Source: WHSW01 sp963769945 (GTDB lineage Bacteria; Actinomycetota; Thermoleophilia; Solirubrobacterales; 70-9). From it: 64,000 nt of DNA. Below, piece after piece: positions 37,221 to 46,553 of this stretch. The DNA lies in contig CAVYOA010000010.1 of NCBI GenBank assembly GCA_963769945.1, forward strand, positions 48,168-112,167, written 5' to 3'. Every line of letters starts with the position of its first letter. Within the stretch, counting starts at the first letter, position 1. Both the position numbers and the translations under genes were made by a program. The notes below the pieces were generated by a model, which saw only the letters and a list, made by a program, of their open reading frames with translations, ran no database searches and was not told the origin of the DNA.

Positions 37221-39034
37221 TCAGCCGTCGCCGGCCGGGTCGGCGCGGGCGCCCTCGGCAATCAGCGGGCAGGGTCCGTCGCCGGCCGAGGTTGCCGGTG
37301 TACACCGCCACGGGCTCGACGGCGTCGCCGTCGCCGATCGCGATCACGTTCGCGATTCCGGTCAGCGGCTGTTGCCGCGCCCGCGCCGGCGGCCTCGATG
37401 CAAACGCGGTTGCCGCGCAGCTCCCAGAGCAGGTAGTCGCGGCCGTGCTGCTCGCTCAGCAGAGCTCTCGGGGGCGATCACCAGAGTCGAGCCGAGCCGA
37501 GCTTGGGGCGGAGCCTCGGCCAGCTCGGGCGAGTAGCCGGAGGGACCGACGGGCCGTTGGCGAGCACCAGCACCGCCGAGCCGCCCGCCGCAAGGTAGAA
37601 CGCGGCGGTGATCACGCGCCGGTGCCGACGCCGCCAGCGCCCGAACCGAGATCAGCGCCACCAGCGGCGCCGCGAGCACGAGCGCTTTTGCCTCCTGATA
37701 CGGGGTGCCGACCACCAGCGTGTAGAGCCAGAGCGCCACGGCGGCCACCAGCGCCGCGGCGACGGTGCGCTCGCCGCGGCGCCACCACCAGGCCAGGCCG
37801 TAGACGAGCGCGGCGAGGCCGAAGGCTGCACCGAGGTAGAAGATCACCGCCGGGATCGAGCCGTCGCCGGGCTCGACGCGAAAGTCGCCGGACGGCCAGA
37901 TGCCGAGCGCCTGCAGCGGCGAGAGGCGATCGAAGAGGTTGCCGAGCCCGCCGCCCGCGGGGTTGAAGGTCTCGAAGCCGGCGAAGTTGACGATCCGCCC
38001 GAGCTCGGGGGTGATCACGGCGATCAGCACGCCGGTGCGCGACCAGGGCCGTCGGCAGCGCCAGGCGGACCATGCTCCGGGCCTTCGCCAGCCCCGCGCT
38101 TCGCGCGGCTCGACCGAGCTCGATCGCCGCCCAGACCGCGAACGCTCCTCCGAGCCACAGCAGGCCGGGAAAGCTGTAGACGTAGACGCTGCCGATCGCC
38201 AGCACCACGCAGGGCAGCGCGCGAAGCGGCCGCCCGGCGCCACCGGCCTTGGTCGGCCACGGCTGCGCCAGACGCCCGAGCGCGATCGCGAAGGCGAGCA
38301 CGAACAGCGCCTGCATCGTCTCCTTGAAGGCGCCCTGGACCAGGTAGGCGGCGACGAGGTAGGCGAAGCCGACGACCAGCGCGCCGCCGAAGCGCCGCCA
38401 GCCCGTGAGCAGATCGAGCAGCGCCAGCGGCGCCAGGCAGGCCGCGACGGCGACGAACAGCGTGAGGCCGTCGAACGCCTGCACCGTGCTCGGCCCGAGC
38501 TCGGCCAGGGCGGCGACGATCGAGTGCGGACCGAGCGGATAGCCCTCGGAGATCAGCCTCTCGGTGCCGCCGGCGGCGAGACGGTCGACGGCGAACAGGT
38601 GCTGCGACATGTCGGGGTTGAGCCCGGTGCCGAGGATGCCGAACCGTCCCTCGACGAAGAACGGCAGCGAGGCGAGCGCGAGGGCCGCCAGCTCGACCGG
38701 GATGCCACGACGCAGCGCAGAGCGAAATCCCTCGACTCGCTTGACGACGAAGTAGGCCGCGAGCCACCGTCGCCACGGCGATCGCGATGATCGCCGCCAC
38801 CCCCTCGCCGGGCAAGCGCACCGTCCACCAGGCCAGCGGGCAGAGCGCCGCGATCCCGACCGCGGGCGAAAGCCGCGACCAGGTCTTTCGCCCGGAGGCG
38901 ATCATGATCGCCTGACCGATGATCGCCGCGGCGATCAGGCAAACGAGAAAGGAGACGTAGGTCGCCGAGCATCGGCGGCGAGCATAGATGCGCTCGGCTG
39001 CTGCGCGGCTGCGCCCCTGAGGTAGAGTGGCCAC
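37221..39034 (-). CDS. Polytopic membrane protein, GT-C-like (heavily frameshifted)
   Basis: About 600 residues with some 11-13 hydrophobic segments over three frames, including YVSFLVCLIAAAIIGQAIMI, ALCPLAWWTVRLPGEGVAAI, TLFVAVAACLAPLALLDLL, VVGFAYLVAAYLVQGAF, AVIFYLGAAFGLAALVYGLA and AALVAAVALWLYTLVVG. A large loop near the first helices (LGTGLNPDMSQHLFAVDRL, then SEGYPLGPHSIVAALAE) contains acidic and His residues, as in GT-C mannosyl/arabinosyl-transferase-like proteins. The C-terminal hydrophilic part ends PCPLIAEGARADPAGDG. The start (GTG 39034 or ATG 38986) is uncertain. Function in cell-envelope glycan or lipid glycosylation is an inference. Confidence 0.6.
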
Positions 39035-39090
39035 CGAGAGAGGCGCGCCGTGACGGCGAGCCGTGAGGCGAGGCAGAAAAGGGGCGCAGG

Positions 39091-41562
39091 ATGCGACGCT
39101 TTGTGTATGTGATTGGCCTGCTGGCGGGGCTGATCGCCTTGCCGGCATCGAACGCGATGGGCAAGGACTACGCCCAGACCGCGCTCAACATCATTCCCTC
39201 CGGCCAGTACGGCGGCGTGCCGATCGACCCCGAGGCCGATCGACCAGGCGCGCATGTACGACGGCCTGACGCCGCTGTTCGACCACGTCGAGCAACGCCG
39301 ACCTCACCACCTACTTCAAGTCCGAGGCGCTTCGGCATCGGACACCGACGGCCCCGGCGTCGATCGAGCCCGTCCCGCGCCCCGGGGTCACGATCACCCG
39401 CGACGCCTACAACGTCCCTCACGTCGACGGCGCGACCCACGACGACGGCGTCTGGGCCGCCGGCTGGATCGCCGCCAAGGACCGCGGCCTGCTGCTGCAG
39501 CAGGCGCGCTACAACGCCCGCGTCGCCGCGATCGACGCGCCCGGGCTCAGCGCGATCGGCCTGTCACCGAGCTCGCAGAACTTCCAGCCCAGCGCCGCAG
39601 ACCGAGGCCGAGGTCGCCAAGCAGACCCAGGTGCTCGAGGCCGCCGGCAAGGAGGGCCGAGGCGGTGCTGCACGACATCGACGTCTTCATCAGCGGCATC
39701 AACGACTACCTCGCGGCCAACAGCCCGTCGACCGCAGCCGTGGACCCGCAACGACATCTTCGCCCTCAACGCGCTCAAGGGCCAGTTCCTCGGCCAGGGC
39801 GGCGGCGACGAGGCGCGGCGCTCGCAGTTCCTCGCCGGGCTGCAGCAGCGGCTCGGCGACGAAGAAGGGCATGAGCGTCTTCAACGACCTGCGCCAGTTC
39901 AAGAACCGCGAGCTGCCGACCTCGATCGACGGGCGATTCCCCTACGGCTCGATCCCGAAGAAGCCCAAGGGCAGCGTGATCATCGACCCCGGCAGCTTCA
40001 CCGCCACCCCCGCGGTGCGCCAACGCGCGGCTGACGTCAGCGCCCGCAGCCGACGCAGGCGTCGAACACGCTGATGATCACCACGGAGCGCTCGACGACG
40101 GGCCGGCCGCTGATGGTCGGCGGCCCGCAGATCGGCTACTTCTACCCCGGCCTCACCTACGAGATCGACATGCACGCCGGCGACCTGCAGTGGCGTGGCG
40201 CCACCTCGGCGCCGTTCCCCGGCTACCTGCTGATCGGCCGCGGCGAGGACTTCGCCAACACGCTCACCTCGGCCTCCGGCGACATCATCGACCAGTACGT
40301 CGAGACGCTCTGCGACGGCAGCGACACGAAGTACCTCTACAAGGGCGAGTGCCGCGAGATGGGCAACTTCGACGCCGGCACGCTGGACGGCGAGCCGGTC
40401 ACGCTTCCGGACCACCGTCCACGGCCCGGTGGTCGGCTACGCGACCGTCGACGGCAAGCGGGTCGCGATCTCGCCGAAGCGCTCGAGCTACGGCAAGGAC
40501 ACGCTCGACCTGCTCTTCAACCGCCGCCTCTCCAACGGCCAGGTCGACAGCCCGAAGACGCTTCTTCAAGGCCGCCTCGCAAGACGCCGCAGACGTTCAA
40601 CTCGTTCTACATCGACAACGAGCACATCGCCGAGTACACCAGCGGCAAGCTGCCGCTGCGCCACCCCGACGTCGACCCCGGCCTGCTCACCAACGGCACC
40701 GGCAAGTACGAGTGGCAGGGCTTCCTCGCCAAGGCACGGCCATCCGCAGGGCATCGACCCCAAGGACGGGACGATCACCAACTGGAACCAGACCGTCGCC
40801 AAGGGCTTCGGCGCGGCCGACGACGAGTGGGGCCGCAACGGCTCGGTCGGCCGCATCGACCTGCTCGACAAGAACCTCGACCGCCTCGCCAACAAGCAGG
40901 GCAAGTGGTCGCTCGCGACGCGTGACCTCGGCGATGAACGCCGGCGCGACCCAGGACGTCCGCGCGATCGACACCGTGCCGCTGCTGAAGCGAGCTGCTC
41001 AAGGGCTCGACCGCGCCCAACGCGCAGGCCGCAGCAGATGCTCGACCTGCTCGTCGCCTGGAAGCAGCGCGGCGGCAGCCGCCTCGACCGCGACCTCGAC
41101 GGCTCGATCGACGATCCCGGCGCCGCGATCATGGACACGGCCTGGCCGCAAGATCGCCGACGCCTTCATGGCGCCGCGCCTCGGCACGCAGCTCGACGAG
41201 CTCGACTCGCCTGTTCTCGCGCTTCGACCTGCCCCCGAGCGGCCAGTACTCCGGCTGGTATCAGTACTTCGACCGCGACATCCGCAAGCTCTGCTGGGGA
41301 TGAAGATCAAGGCGCCGTTCGCGAACGACTACTGCGGCGGCGGCAACAAGGCGGCGTGCCAGGACGCCGTCTGGCAGGCGATCGCCGACGGCCGGCGCCG
41401 AGCTCACGGCCGCGCAGGGCACCGCCGACCCCGAGCTGTGGCGCTCCGACGCGACCGCGCGAGCGGATCAGGTTCGCGCCCGGGCTGCTGCCGTACACGA
41501 TGCGCTACACGAACCGCCCGAGCGGGATCCAGCAGGTGATCTCGTTCAAGGGCCACCGCTGA
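39091..41562 (+). CDS. Exported penicillin acylase family protein (many single-base insertions)
   Basis: An Ntn-hydrolase precursor of about 820 residues with an N-terminal signal peptide (RRFVYVIGLLAGLIALPASNA). Alpha-subunit region: PGVTITRDAYNVPHVDGATHD and VWAAGWIAAKDRGLLLQQAR, typical of penicillin/AHL acylases. The nucleophile is the Ser of QASNTLMIT near 40063, followed by STTGRPLMVGGPQIGYFYPG. Later blocks: SAPFPGYLLIGRGEDFANTL, VHGPVVGYATVDGK, WNQTVAKGFGAADDEWG and PSGIQQVISFKGHR. To read this continuously I need about 18-20 frame corrections, nearly all removal of one extra base. Substrate could be an acyl-homoserine lactone, beta-lactam or other amide. Confidence 0.85.
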
Positions 41563-41577
41563 GCCGAGCGGTGGCCC
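41550..41577. terminator. Hairpin between convergent genes
   Basis: A perfect 11-bp stem (41550-41560 with 41567-41577) and a 6-nt loop; the acylase stop codon lies within it. No T-run follows on either strand, so it is at best a bidirectional or factor-assisted terminator for the acylase and the small minus-strand ORF. Confidence 0.55.
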
Positions 41578-41585
41578 CCTGTCGG

Positions 41586-41645
41586 CTAGACGAGCAGGAC
41601 GATGATGATGATGATCAGGATCAGTGCGCCAATTCCGATGTACAT
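41586..41645 (-). CDS. 19-residue single-helix membrane peptide
   Basis: A very short ORF: MYIGIGALILIIIIIVLLV, then TAG. It is preceded by a near-perfect Shine-Dalgarno, AGGAGGAGG, ending 4 nt before the ATG. The peptide is one hydrophobic helix rich in Ile. An 11-bp hairpin follows the stop. Such tiny membrane peptides occur as toxins, regulators or stabilisers of membrane complexes, but I cannot assign one. The strong ribosome-binding site and clean hydrophobic composition are the only support. Confidence 0.6.
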   Translation of the reverse strand: MYIGIGALILIIIIIVLLV

Positions 41646-41733
41646 ATCCTCCTCCTTTCGGGGTGCCGCGAATGGCACAGACGGCAAGTTACCCCGCCGG
41701 ATGACGGCAAACGGTCCGCCTCGAGCCGGACGG

Positions 41734-42144
41734 TCACGGCAGCCGCATGATCTCGAAGCCAACCCGGCCCTCGCGCACGGCCCGCTGCACCTCGCGCTCG
41801 TTGGCGTTCAGCCTCGAGCCGCCGGTCTTGATCTCGACGAGGACGACCTGACGCAGCTCCCCGGCGGCGATCCCGTCGAAGACGACGTAGTCGACCGGCG
41901 CACCGAGAAAACGCGCGTCGCCGGGGTCGAAGCGCTCGCCGAACTCTCCCAGCAGGGGAGCGAGCTGCTCGGCCGTCATGCCGGCGACGACGCTGCGGCT
42001 GCGCTTGCTGGCATCCCGGCGCTGGGCGAGGACGTCCGCCTCGCCGTAGCGATAGACGAGGCGATAGCGCGCAAACGAGATCGAGACCCAGATCAGGGCG
42101 AGACCGAGCAAGACGATCAGGGCGAAAGCGGCGGGCTCGGTCAT
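41734..42144 (-). CDS. Membrane-anchored Holliday-junction-resolvase-like endonuclease domain protein
   Basis: A 136-residue protein. An N-terminal transmembrane helix (AFALIVLLGLALIWVSISFA) precedes a predicted PD-(D/E)XK-like nuclease domain: LGAPVDYVVFDGIAAG and VVLVEIKTGGSRLNANEREVQRAV, which carry the D...E-x-K metal-binding arrangement of proteins annotated as endonucleases related to archaeal Holliday junction resolvases. The family is widespread and its real substrate unclear. It follows the DNA methyltransferase on the same strand after a 55-bp gap. Confidence 0.72.
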   Translation of the reverse strand: MTEPAAFALIVLLGLALIWVSISFARYRLVYRYGEADVLAQRRDASKRSRSVVAGMTAEQLAPLLGEFGERFDPGDARFLGAPVDYVVFDGIAAGELRQVVLVEIKTGGSRLNANEREVQRAVREGRVGFEIMRLP

Positions 42145-42199
42145 CGCCGGCGAGTTTGCCCAGCCCGCCGGTCGCCTCGGATGATCTGCAAGCCGGCGT

Positions 42200-43057
42200 T
42201 CAGATGCGCGCCGTCGGCGACTGCGCGCTGAGCCCGAGCCGGGACTCGATCACCTTCAGGGCGTCCGGGTTCTCGTCGATCAGCACGAAGCGGCGGCCCA
42301 TCTGCTCGTGCGACCGCCCCGAGCGTGCCGCTGCCGGCGAAGAAGTCGAGACACCAATCACCTTCCCGGCTCGAGGCAGCCACGATCCGCCGCACGATCC
42401 CCTCCGGCTTCTGGGTCGGATAGCCGGTCTTCTCCTTGCCGTTCGTGGGAACGATCGTGTGCCACCAGACATCGGTGGGGAGCTTTCCCTTGGCGGCTTT
42501 CTCAGCGGTGACCAAGCCCGGGGCCATGTACGGCTCGCGGTCCACGGCTTCGGAGTTGAAGAAGTAGCGGTCGGGATCCTTGACGTAGACGAGGATCGTG
42601 TCGTGCTTGGCCGGCCACCGGCGCTTCGAGCGAGCGCCGTAGTCGTAGGCCCAGATGATCTCGTTGAGAAAGCTCTCGCGGCCGAAGATCTCGTCCAGCA
42701 GCCAGCTTGCAGTAGTGGGCCTCGCGATAGTCGACGTGGAGGTAGAACGTGCCGCTCTCGGCCAACAGCCGCAGCGCCTCCTCGAAGCGCGGCGCGAGGA
42801 ACGAGATGTAATCGTCGAAGGCGTCGCGGTAGGAGGCCTGGGCCGAGCAGTCGCGTGCGGTAGCGACGCCCCTGAAACCCGGTGCGGTCGCCGCCTGCGT
42901 CCGGGATCGTCTCGAGCGTCCTGCGGGTTTGGGCCTTGCCCGTGTTGAACGGCGGGTCTATGTAGATGAGCTGGAAGGCGCCATCGGCGAACTGCGGCGT
43001 GAGCTCGAGGTTGTCGCCGAGCAGAACCTCGTCGCGCTCCGGAAGACGAGGCTTCAT
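42200..43057 (-). CDS. Site-specific DNA methyltransferase, N4/N6, beta class (frameshifted)
   Basis: Amino-methyltransferase of about 286 residues. Catalytic motif IV is LIYIDPPFNTGKAQ near residue 32, early in the chain; the SAM-binding motif I, CLDFFAGSGTLGAVA, comes near the C-terminus. This order defines the beta class. Between them are SGTFYLHVDYREAHY and DVWWHTIVPTNGKEKTGYPTQKPEGI, the latter a conserved motif. The target-recognition region is not identifiable. Shifts near 42890, 42705 and 42320. No restriction enzyme with clear similarity is adjacent, apart from the nuclease-like membrane protein downstream. ATG 43057 lies 2 bp from tRNA-Val. Confidence 0.87.
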   Translation of the reverse strand: MKPRLPERDEVLLGDNLELTPQFADGAFQLIYIDPPFNTGKAQTRRTLETIPDAGGDRTGFQGRRYRTRLLGPGLLPRRLRRLHLVPRAALRGGAAAVGRERHVLPPRRLSRGPLLQAGCWTRSSAARAFSTRSSGPTTTALARSAGGRPSTTRSSSTSRIPTATSSTPKPWTASRTWPRAWSPLRKPPRESSPPMSGGTRSFPRTARRRPAIRPRSRRGSCGGSWLPRAGKVIGVSTSSPAAARSGRSHEQMGRRFVLIDENPDALKVIESRLGLSAQSPTARI

Positions 43058-43058
43058 A

Positions 43059-43131
43059 TGGGCACTACTGGGCTCGAACCAGTGACCTCCGCCTTGTCGA
43101 GGCGGCGCTCTCCCAACTGAGCTAAGCGCCC
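43059..43131 (-). tRNA. tRNA-Val (anticodon GAC)
   Basis: On the minus strand GGGCGCT pairs with AGTGCCC in the acceptor stem, one G-U pair included. The D-arm is AGCTCAGTTGGGAGAGC, the anticodon stem CCGCC/GGCGG around loop TCGACAA (anticodon GAC), and the T-arm CTGGTTCGAGCCCAG. Length 73 nt, discriminator A, no encoded CCA. Confidence 0.95.
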
Positions 43132-43230
43132 GAGTCGGGCGAGTCTAGCCATCTCTCGCGGCTGCAACCCGGCTGGCAGACGTGACGCGGGCGCCGCGCC
43201 GAACCGTAACAATCGGCGAAAGTCAGTGTT

Positions 43231-43257
43231 TAAGGCTGATGTGTCTCCCGCCGATAG
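43231..43257 (+). promoter_or_regulatory. Sigma-28 (FliA/WhiG)-like promoter
   Basis: TAAG at 43231-43234, a 15-nt spacer, then GCCGATAG at 43250-43257. This matches the FliA/WhiG consensus TAAA-N15-GCCGATAA at 10 of 12 positions with exact spacing. It stands directly before a short, terminated, gene-free segment. No flagellar or sporulation gene is in the window, so which sigma factor uses it is unknown. Confidence 0.5.
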
Positions 43258-43262
43258 GGGGA

Positions 43263-43350
43263 TGAGACTTGAAGGACCGACGGGCCAGCGGCAGGTACGC
43301 GGGCGGCACGTCCTTTCGGAAACCAAGGGCCCCCTCACCGGGGCCCTTTT
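43263..43350 (+). ncRNA. Candidate small RNA, about 88 nt
   Basis: This gene-free stretch has a sigma-28-like promoter at its left and an intrinsic terminator at its right. Folding by eye gives a long-range stem GAAGGAC (43271-43277) with GTCCTTTC (43310-43317) enclosing a GC-rich internal arm, followed by the terminator hairpin. No ORF of plausible length or known riboswitch core is visible. It converges with the phospholipase C gene, ending 19 bp from that stop. Confidence 0.45.
43325..43350 (+). terminator. Rho-independent terminator
   Basis: AAGGGCCCC, loop CTCACC, GGGGCCC, then TTTT. A strong 7-bp all-GC stem with a T-run on the plus strand; the AA flank can extend the stem with the T-run. 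It closes the candidate small RNA. Confidence 0.85.
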
Positions 43351-43368
43351 CCGTGGCGCCGCGACGCT

Positions 43369-44947
43369 CTAGCGAGTCGAGTCGAACGCCTTCTTGACCG
43401 AGTCCGGCTGGCGAAACAGCGTCTCGTAGGTGACCGGCTGCACCTCGTAGCCGAGGCGATCGAGCAGACCGGAGGTCTCGAGGCGGACGAGGTCGTGCTC
43501 CTTCGGGCCGGGTCGGGGCGCTTGCTGCGCCGGGCATCGGCCGCCTCGCCTCTGCGACGAGCACGTCGTCGCCGCGATCGCCGGCGGATCAGGCAGCGGC
43601 GGCGGCTCGAAATCCTGCTTGGAGAAGTCGAAGCTGCGACCGATGTTGGAGGCGTAGCGGTGGCGCTTGGTCAGGTAGCCGAGCCCGTAGCGATACGAGA
43701 TCAGCTTCAGGATCGACTCGTGGGTGCAGGCCATGTGGCTGACGCGGCCGCCCTTCTTGGCGCCGCGCGAATAGGGCGAGATCGCGACCGCGGGGATGCG
43801 AAATCCGGTCAGCGACCAGTCGTTTTCGAGGTCCTTGCGATTGGCGCGGTCGTCGGGCACGCGCTTGGGGCGCACGTGGTCGAAGAACCCGCCCCACTCG
43901 TCGTAGTTGATGAACATCGCTCCGCGTCTGGTACTGCGGGCCCTCGATGAAGGCGTGGGCGACGTCTGACATGAACGCCTGGCCGAGGCGGACGTCGCCG
44001 TGGGGATGCTCGTCGGCCGAGACCCCGTCGCCGCCACCGCCGTCTCGAAACGGCGGGTCGACGAAGCACAGCTGCGGCAGGCTGCCCGCGGCGCAATCGG
44101 CGTAGAACTGCGTGAACGGGCGCACCCAGCTCAGCCCTCGTTGGCCGTAGAGCGCCGGCACCGGCAGATCGTTGACGTAGTAGCCGAACGTCAGCCCGCG
44201 CGCCTTGGCCCGATCGAAGATCGTCTCCCACTCGAAGCCCGAACGAGTTCGGGTCTTCGACCACCGGCAGGACGTTCGACTTCTGGCCGCCGTTCTGCGC
44301 CGCGAGCTGGTAGTGGCGGTTCGGGTACGTCGAGGCCATGATCGAGCAGAAGTAGCGGTCGTAGAGCGTGTAGGCGTCCGCGGCCCCGGGCAGGAAGCCG
44401 ACGTCCTCGCGCTCGTAGTAGCCGATCGCGAACTCGTCCGATCCCGTGCCCTCCTCGTTGCCCTGAAAGAAGCCGTCCATCTTGCCGCGGTTGTACTGGT
44501 GGCGGCCGCCGTCCCAGCCGTGGTCGGGATCGCGAAAGCCACAGCCCTGGAAGTCGGGCGTGAGGTGATGCGTGGGATGGCTGGTGCCGTCGAGCCCGGG
44601 ATAGGAGAGGCCGGCGTTCTGGGCGTCGGCGGTGGGGTGCCAGCCGAGGTAGTGATCGAAGGAGCGGTTCTCCATCATCAGGACGACGAACGTGTCGATC
44701 GGCAGGTCGCGCGGCTTCGGGAACGGCTTTCGCGTCGCCCGCTTGGCCGCCTCGGCGACCAGCGTCTCCGCCGGCAGCACGGACGCCATCCCGGCCAGCC
44801 CGGCGACCGCTGCCGTGCGCTGGAGGAACTCGCGCCGGCGCAGGTACTCGTCGCGATTCTCGGACTCGAGGCGCTCGCGGACGCCGGCGTCGGCGTGCTC
44901 GCCCGCGAACCGATTGGAGGAGTGATCTGCGCGGCCGGCCGATCATG
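43369..44947 (-). CDS. Tat-exported phospholipase C/acid phosphatase-type phosphoesterase (frameshifted)
   Basis: About 525 residues. The N-terminus has a twin-arginine signal, LRRREFLQRTAAVAGLAGMA. The phosphoesterase family motif FVVLMMENRSFDHYLGW (metal-binding ENRSFDH) follows near residue 75. Further blocks: DPDHGWDGGRHQYNRGKMDG, IMASTYPNRHYQLAAQNGG, FTQFYADCAAGSLPQLCFVDP, INYDEWGGFFDHVRPKRVPD (second metal/catalytic block) and CTHESILKLISYRYGLGYL. Family members cleave phospholipids or phosphomonoesters outside the cell. Shifts near 44930, 44235, 43930 and 43530. The start is taken as ATG 44947, overlapping the RTX gene end. Confidence 0.87.
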
Positions 44948-45367
44948 CCGCGGGCCACCGGGGCGGGTTCCTTGACCTTCTCGCAGTCATAGATCCCGTC
45001 CTCGCTGAGCGTCGACGATCGCGACGTCCTTGCCGGCGCCGCAGCTGATCTCGTCGTTGCCGCCGTCGCGGGCCTCGATCCGGTCGTTGCCCGGCGCCGG
45101 CAACTCGACGCCGTTTCGCATGTTGAAGCTGTCGCGGCTGGGACCGCCGCGAAGGACGTCGGCGCCGCCGCCGCCGATGAGCACGTCGCGTCCACGGCCA
45201 CCGCTGAGCACGTCGCGTCCCGCCCGGCCCTTGAGCGTGTCGTCGCCCTTGGTGCCGCTGAGGCGATCGCCCTGGGCGCCGCCCGAGCGCTCGACCGCGC
45301 CGGCGAGCGCGCCGACAGCGCAACAGCCGATCGCGGCGACGCAGGTGAAGCTGGCGAGCCTGCCCAT
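44943..45367 (-). CDS. Small secreted RTX calcium-binding repeat protein (frameshift near the end)
   Basis: About 141 residues. A signal peptide (GRLASFTCVAAIGCCAVGALAGA) is followed by at least four hemolysin-type nonapeptide repeats: DRLSGTKGDDTLKGRAGRDVL, SGGRGRDVLIGGGGADVLRGG. The C-terminus carries NDRIEARDGGNDEISCGAGKDV with two Cys residues (second in IYDCEKVKEP), a pattern shared with the RTX part of the 8113-9354 protein. Such repeats bind calcium and may serve secretion or surface attachment. It is immediately upstream of the phospholipase C gene and overlaps it. Confidence 0.8.
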
Positions 45368-45416
45368 AGCTTGCGCCGAGCCTAGCGCGGCCGACCGCGA
45401 CGATGTGTCGGTTCGG

Positions 45417-45776
45417 TTATCGCCCGTCGATGTCTCGGTCGTCGGGCTCGACGACCAGGGTGAGACCGTCGACACGAGCGACGCGAACCAGACCGCCCTG
45501 CGTCTGTCCGCCCTCGCCGCGAGCGTTCCAGAGCTCGCCGCGGACGCGAACCCGGCCGCCGCCCCGGTCCGACCACGGCGCGATCGACCTCGGCCCGCTC
45601 GCCGATCAAGCCCTCCGACCCCGGTCGTGACGCGGTAGCGGCGCAGGAAGCGGATCCACGCGAACACCTCCCCCACCTCGACCACGAGCGCGACGCAGAG
45701 GAAGATCAAGCCGCCACGGGTCGGGGAGGACGAAAAGGCCGGCGATCGCGAGCGCGAGGATCACAATTGAGATCAT
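45417..45776 (-). CDS. NfeD-like membrane protein (frameshifted)
   Basis: About 119 residues. Two transmembrane helices (ISIVILALAIAGLFVLP and IFLCVALVVEVGEVFAWI) are followed by an OB-fold domain: GLIGERAEVDRAV, VRVRGELWNARGE, GGLVRVARVDGLTLVVEP and DRDIDGR. This is the NfeD C-terminal domain, which in other bacteria partners membrane proteases or flotillin-like proteins. Neither partner is visible next to it. Frame changes occur near 45700, 45605 and 45500. ATG 45776 opens the first helix; divergent from the methyltransferase with an 8-bp gap. Confidence 0.75.
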
Positions 45777-45784
45777 CCTGGTTG

Positions 45785-46543
45785 ATGGCCACGCCCAGCG
45801 TCGACTACGAGCTTCACGGCCTCGACTACGCTCGCCACCGCCGCACGGACCTGCGAATCGCCGCGCGCGTTCACGCGGCGCTCGGCGATGCGCGCACGGT
45901 GCTCAACGTCGGTGCAGGCACGGGCTCCTACGAACCGGACGATCGCTGGGTCTTGGCGGTCGAGCCGAGCGCGACGATGCGCGCCCAGCGGCCCGTCAGA
46001 TCGTGGCACCCGCGATCGATGCACGGGCCGAGCAGCTGCCATTCGACGACGACGCCGTCGACGCGGCGATGGCGTGCATGACGATCCATCACTGGCAGCC
46101 GCTGGCGGCCGGGCTGGCGGAGCTGCGTCGCGTCGCTCGTGGACCGGGTGGTGTCTTCAGCTTCGAGCTCGATGCTCTGCCGGACTGGCAGCGAGACCAT
46201 CTCGCCGAAGGCCTGGAGATCGAACGCCCGCGGTTTCCCTCGCTGGACGCGATCGCCGACGCGCTCGGCGGACAGACCCGGGTCGAGTCGATTCCGACGC
46301 CCGGCGACTGCGTCGACGGGTTCTTCGAGGCCTTCTGGCGCCGGCCCGAGGCCCTGCTCGATCCGCAGGTCCGCGCGGCGCAGTCGATGTGGGCGCTGCT
46401 GGCACCGGGCGTCGAGGAGCGGATCGTCGAGCGGCTCGCCGAGGCGCTCGCCTCGGGAGCATGGGACCGAGAGCACGGACACCTGCGAGAGCGAGACAGC
46501 TTTCGACGGCTCCCTGCGCCTGATCGTCTCCGAGCCCGGCTGA
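45785..46543 (+). CDS. Class I SAM-dependent methyltransferase (frameshifted)
   Basis: About 250 residues. The SAM site is RTVLNVGAGTGSYEPDD near residue 37; the second strand has LAVEPSATMRAQRP, and the mid-domain reads AEQLPFDDDAVDAAMACMTIHHWQ, the motif IV region of UbiE/Methyltransf_11 enzymes. A single extra base near 46005 splits the N-terminal 75 residues from the rest, and another near 46495 precedes SETAFDGSLRLIVSEPG. Substrate unknown. The downstream membrane methyltransferase follows after 10 bp. Confidence 0.82.
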
Positions 46544-46553
46544 TCGGTCGGTC

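Noticed and set aside
39091..41562. Programmed frameshifting or a decayed pseudogene as explanation for the broken acylase
   Set aside because: The number of shifts is far too high and no slippery heptamers or stop codons within corrected frames were seen; consensus errors fit better.
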